Source: Marinitoga sp. 1197 (GTDB lineage Bacteria; Thermotogota; Thermotogae; Petrotogales; Petrotogaceae). Taken from it: a DNA stretch of 64,000 bases. The notes beneath the pieces were generated by a model, which did not search any database, had not been told where the DNA came from, and worked only from the letters and a program-made list of their open reading frames with translations. A program made the translations under genes and the position numbers. The DNA is taken from contig NZ_AZAY01000006.1 of NCBI RefSeq assembly GCF_001021165.1, positions 49,877 through 113,876 on the forward strand, read 5' to 3'. Shown one piece after another: positions 60,583-64,000 of this stretch. How positions within the stretch are numbered: the first letter of the stretch is position 1; every line of letters begins with the position of its first letter.

Positions 60583-62541
60583 ATGAATTATTTAGAATTA
60601 TTATACGAAGCTATTGATTTAGAAAAAGAAGCCGAAATAAAAACTATGATTAATGAAATAAAGTTATATGGAAAAAATAGAGAAAAAATAGGACGAGCTA
60701 TAAACAATTTAAAAGGTAAATTTATAAGAAAAGAAATTGGGGGAATATATTTAATTAAATTTGGAAGAGAAGAGCCTTTTAAAACAGATATTTCTGTTGG
60801 AGATGTTGTATTGATTAGCAAAGGTAATCCTTTAAAAAGCGATTTAACAGGTTCTGTTACAGAAATTGGAAATAAATATATTGTTGTATCTTTTTCAAAT
60901 AGGCCACCTATCTGGATCCAAAAATCAAAAAACATTAGAATAGACTTATATTTAAATGAAATAACTTTTAAACGTATGCAGAATGCAATTTTAAAACTTC
61001 ATTATAGTGAAGGAAAGCTTAAAATTTTAAAGTCTATTATTTTAGGTAATAAGAAACCAAAACAACCTGAAAACGTAAGTTTATCTTTTTATGATAAAGA
61101 TTTAAATGATTCGCAAAAAAAGGCTGTGAAAAAAGCAGTTGGCAGTAAAGATATTTTTCTAATACATGGTCCTCCAGGTACAGGAAAGACTCGAACTCTA
61201 ACAGAAATTATTATGCAAGAAGTAAAAAATGATAAAAAAGTTTTAGCAACTTCCGATTCAAATGCTGCAACAGATAATTTGTTATTTAATCTTATACGTT
61301 ATAAAGATATAAAAGTATGTAGATTAGGTCATCCGAGTAGAATAGATAAAGATTTAATATCCCATTCATTATATTATGTCGTTGAAAATCATGAAGATTA
61401 TAAAAAAATTGAAAAAATCCGTGAAGAAGCTCTTAATTTATCAGAAAAAAGGGATAAATATAAAAAGCCTATTCCTCAAATAAGACGAGGACTAAGTGAG
61501 CAGCAAATAGAAAAATACGCCTTAAAAAATCGTGGAACAAGAGGAATTTTTCCTGAAGACATGAAGTCAATGTATGAGTGGATAAAACTTAACAACGAAG
61601 TTCAAAAACTTTATAATCTTGCAGAGGAATCAGAAGAAATTCTGGTAAAAAAAATTATAAGTAGTTGTGATGTAATCATAAGTACAAATAGTTCTGCTGG
61701 TATTGAAGAACTGGATAATATTACATTTGATACTGTTGTTATAGATGAAGGTTCTCAGGCAACTGAACCATCATGTTATATACCAATAGTTCGTGGGAGA
61801 AAATTTATAATAGGTGGAGACCATAAACAACTTCCTCCAACAATTTTAAGTGAAAAAGCAAAAAAGGTATTATCAAAAACATTATTTGAAAGATTAATAA
61901 AAAAATATCCAGAAAACTCTTCTATATTGACAGTTCAGTATAGAATGAATGATAAAATAATGCAATTTTCTAATAAAAAGTTTTATAATGGAATATTAAC
62001 AAGCAGTAAAAATATTAAAAATAGAACTATATATATTAATATCGACAATTATCCGTATAATAAAATATTAAGCAAAACACCTCTGATTTTTGTTGACACC
62101 TCTGAAATTCAAGAAAAATATGAAGTGATAAAAAAAGGGTCATCATCAAAATACAATCCATTAGAAGCAAAAATAGTTATAGAAATTAGTAGAATTCTGG
62201 ATAAAAACAATATCGATTATGGAATTATTTCACCATATAAAGATCAGGTGAAATATTTAAAAGAAAAAATAAATAATACAGTTAATACGGTTGATGGATT
62301 TCAAGGTAAAGAAAAAGATGTTATTATATTTTCTTTAACAAGAAGTAATGAAAAAGGTTTAATAGGTTTTTTAACAGATGAAAGAAGATTAAACGTGGCA
62401 ATTACAAGAGCAAGAAAAAAATTAATCGTTATAGGAGATATATTAACAATAACCAATTATTCATTATTTAATGATTTTATAAAATATATCGAGCAAAATG
62501 GAGAAATTATTAAGTTAAAAAAATCTGATTACGATGTCTAA
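60583..62541 (+). CDS. Superfamily 1 helicase, DNA2/UPF1-like
   Basis: A 652-residue helicase. N-terminal about 160 residues include an SH3-like barrel, as in IGHMBP2/Dna2 helicases. Motifs are I GPPGTGKTRTLTEII, Ia ATSDSNAATDNLL, II VVIDEGSQATEPS, III IGGDHKQLPPTI, IV LTVQYRMNDKIM, V VDGFQGKEKDVIIFS and VI NVAITRARKKLIVIGD. The last residues and TAA stop lie in sequence shared with the ends of the dispersed element. GGAGAT precedes ATG 60583. Confidence 0.88.
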   Translation: MNYLELLYEAIDLEKEAEIKTMINEIKLYGKNREKIGRAINNLKGKFIRKEIGGIYLIKFGREEPFKTDISVGDVVLISKGNPLKSDLTGSVTEIGNKYIVVSFSNRPPIWIQKSKNIRIDLYLNEITFKRMQNAILKLHYSEGKLKILKSIILGNKKPKQPENVSLSFYDKDLNDSQKKAVKKAVGSKDIFLIHGPPGTGKTRTLTEIIMQEVKNDKKVLATSDSNAATDNLLFNLIRYKDIKVCRLGHPSRIDKDLISHSLYYVVENHEDYKKIEKIREEALNLSEKRDKYKKPIPQIRRGLSEQQIEKYALKNRGTRGIFPEDMKSMYEWIKLNNEVQKLYNLAEESEEILVKKIISSCDVIISTNSSAGIEELDNITFDTVVIDEGSQATEPSCYIPIVRGRKFIIGGDHKQLPPTILSEKAKKVLSKTLFERLIKKYPENSSILTVQYRMNDKIMQFSNKKFYNGILTSSKNIKNRTIYINIDNYPYNKILSKTPLIFVDTSEIQEKYEVIKKGSSSKYNPLEAKIVIEISRILDKNNIDYGIISPYKDQVKYLKEKINNTVNTVDGFQGKEKDVIIFSLTRSNEKGLIGFLTDERRLNVAITRARKKLIVIGDILTITNYSLFNDFIKYIEQNGEIIKLKKSDYDV

Positions 62542-62830
62542 AAAGTAAAGTCGCTCAAACCTTGATTGTTAATCCTTAAAAATAGCTCATTCTCGCCGGC
62601 CATATCAGACTTACATCCATGTTCTGTATTTTGCATCCGTGCAAAATTGACCGACTTCATTTTACGCTTAGATTTTTTAGATATAAAAAATCTAAGGTAA
62701 ATAGTTTTTTTAATATTTTATAGAAAACAAAAATTTTTTATAAAATCAAAATTATTTTAACCAATACCCGCGATAGCGTGTAAGGACAATCTGCGAATTT
62801 TCGCTTGCTTTTTACTAATTGGATACCCTA
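62528..62830 (-). repeat. Dispersed non-coding element, copy 2
   Basis: Read on the minus strand, this stretch shares the blocks of copy 1 in the same order but has extra sequence. An insertion near 62665-62745 contains a long hairpin (TTAGATTTTTTA/ATAAAAAATCTAA, 62668-62696 region). Another perfect 8-bp hairpin lies at 62628-62647 (ATTTTGCA, TCCG, TGCAAAAT). Its ends carry ATGTCTAAAAAGT (62534-62546) and, inverted, ACTAATTGGATACC (62814-62827). It fills the gap between the SF1 helicase and an AAA-ATPase gene. It has no ORF. Confidence 0.6.
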
Positions 62831-62878
62831 ATTTTTAGAATTAACAGGTATATTAGTAACATGGCTTTATATAATTCC

Positions 62879-62896
62879 ATATTCTCGTGAGAATAT
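62879..62896. promoter_or_regulatory. Inverted repeat upstream of the AAA-ATPase gene
   Basis: ATATTCT, CGTG, AGAATAT is a perfect 7-bp dyad about 75 nt before the start codon. It could be a repressor site or a weak hairpin; no known consensus is matched. Confidence 0.35.
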
Positions 62897-62970
62897 ATAA
62901 AAACAGTTTTTTGTAAGATACATTTATGCTATAATAATATTAAGAAAAAACAAATGTGGAGATGATGAAA

Positions 62971-64000
62971 ATGAAAAAATTACCAATAGGAGTACAGGAT
63001 TATAAAAAACTAATAATAGAAAATTATATATATATAGATAAAACAAAATATATATTAGAATTAGCAAATTCCGGAATACCAACCTTTCTCTCAAGACCAA
63101 GAAGATTTGGTAAAAGCTTAACAGTATCAACATTGTATTATTTATTCAAAGGAGAAAAAGAATTATTTAAAGATACATGTATATATGACAAATGGGAATT
63201 CAAGGAATATCCTGTAATAAAACTCGATATGTCAGATAATACACTAACAACATATGATGAATTTATAGATTCACTTAATGAAAGAATTGAAGAATTATAT
63301 AGAGAATATGATATTTCACCAATAAAAAATAATTTACCAACAAAATTTGGGCATTTAATAACAGAATTAAGTAAAAAATACAAAGAAAAAACAGTAATAC
63401 TCATAGACGAATATGAATCACCAATATTAGAATATATAAACAATAAAGAAAAAGCAGAAGAATTTAGAGCATTTTTAAGAGAATTCTATAAAAAAGTAAA
63501 AACAAAGGATGAATACATAAAATTTGTATTTATAACAGGTATTACAAAATTCACAAAAACAGGTGTATTTTCAGCACTTAATAATTTAAATGATATATCG
63601 TTAAATAAAAAATATGCAACAATGTTGGGTTATACACAGGAAGAACTTGAATATTATTTTGAAGATTATATAAAAGAAACAGCAAAAGAAATAGGAATAA
63701 CAGAACATCAATTATTAAAAGAAATGAAAAAATATTACAATGGTTTTTCCTTTGATGGAGAACAATTTGTATATAATCCATTCTCCATATTAAAGTTTTT
63801 TGAAGAAAAAAAATTCAGAAATTACTGGTTTGAAAGCGGCTCACCATCATTTCTATCAAAATATATAGAAGACAAAAAAGTAACCTATGAGGATTTGGTA
63901 AAAAACACAGTAAGTGCAATGGATTTCTCAATAAGAGAAATAGAAGATGCAAATGCAAATATATTCTTTACACAAGCTGGATATCTAACATTTAAAGGAA
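62971..64000 (+). CDS. AAA-ATPase / PD-(D/E)XK (DUF1703) family protein, 3' partial
   Basis: The frame is open from ATG 62971 to the window end (343 codons). ATG 62962 and 62965 are in frame, but 62971 lies 5 nt after GGAGATGA. The start MKKLPIGVQDYKKLIIENYI, then YIDKT, FLSRPRRFGKSLTVSTL as P-loop, VILIDEYESPI as Walker B and FITGITKFTKTGVFSALNNL are the signature of AAA-ATPase-like (PF09820) proteins. These usually carry a C-terminal DUF1703 nuclease domain, which would lie beyond the window. The family is multicopy in Thermotogota and Bacteroidetes and of unknown function. Confidence 0.85.
   Translation, partial: MKKLPIGVQDYKKLIIENYIYIDKTKYILELANSGIPTFLSRPRRFGKSLTVSTLYYLFKGEKELFKDTCIYDKWEFKEYPVIKLDMSDNTLTTYDEFIDSLNERIEELYREYDISPIKNNLPTKFGHLITELSKKYKEKTVILIDEYESPILEYINNKEKAEEFRAFLREFYKKVKTKDEYIKFVFITGITKFTKTGVFSALNNLNDISLNKKYATMLGYTQEELEYYFEDYIKETAKEIGITEHQLLKEMKKYYNGFSFDGEQFVYNPFSILKFFEEKKFRNYWFESGSPSFLSKYIEDKKVTYEDLVKNTVSAMDFSIREIEDANANIFFTQAGYLTFKG

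Overview
The window is AT-rich, gene-dense bacterial chromosome. The organism looks like a low-GC member of the Thermotogota in the Marinitoga/Petrotoga group. This is inferred from a fused shikimate kinase/3-dehydroquinate synthase (known from Thermotoga), a complete V/A-type ATPase operon, many ABC importers whose binding proteins lack lipoboxes, and frequent TTG/GTG starts placed 5-6 nt after a GGAGGTGA-like ribosome binding site. No rRNA, CRISPR array, prophage or complete insertion sequence is visible. There is one tRNA gene, tRNA-Gly(CCC).

Layout. 0-5 kb: the end of an acidic protein, tRNA-Gly, lgt, a cupin, a TatD-type nuclease, a dispersed non-coding element (copy 1), a STAS protein and an ABC-2 exporter. 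5-10.5 kb: a five-gene oligopeptide-type (family 5) ABC importer. 10.5-16.8 kb, minus strand: aroC-aroKB-aroQ followed by a DEAD-box helicase, an FKBP/SlyD isomerase and a U32 protein. 17-21 kb: glutamine synthetase, then a cytosolic fusion of a ParB-like domain with a BMP-type binding domain, and a metallophosphoesterase. 21.5-25 kb: an iron(III)-type ABC importer. 25-34 kb: phosphohexomutase, a MoaD-like protein, a GGDEF protein, an amidohydrolase, an ArsB/NhaD-type transporter, a phosphodiesterase with an ArsR regulator, and a lone dihydrolipoamide dehydrogenase. 34.3-42.8 kb: the V-type ATPase operon (H/G, C, I, K, F, E, A, B, D). 42.8-48 kb: methylglyoxal synthase, a hemolysin III-type protein, a PLD-like protein, and a binding protein paired with a binding-domain/PAS/GGDEF receptor. 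48-52.8 kb: MOSC, tungstate/molybdate transporter (wtpA, ATPase, permease), moaA, moaC, moaB/mog. 52.8-54.7 kb: a second PLD-like protein, a truncated radical SAM gene and aroH. 54.7-59.4 kb, minus strand: ribose operon rbsD-A-C-B-R with LacI-type operators. 59.5-62.5 kb: divergent RecB/Cas4-like nuclease and SF1 helicase. 62.5-64 kb: copy 2 of the dispersed element and the start of an AAA-ATPase/DUF1703-type gene.

Several parts fit together. The wtp importer would feed tungsten or molybdenum into the pterin cofactor made through MoaA, MoaC and MoaB, with the distant MoaD-like protein a candidate sulfur carrier. aroC, aroKB, aroQ and aroH cover part of the route to chorismate and prephenate. 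The ribose genes form a self-regulated import system. The least explained feature is a non-coding repeat family of about 230-300 bp. It has two full copies in opposite orientation (2.7 kb and 62.5 kb) with shared sequence blocks, stems that differ in sequence but sit in similar places, and related ends. At least two solitary end fragments occur, one exactly where a radical SAM gene is truncated. All functions are assigned by reading motifs; no database search was run.
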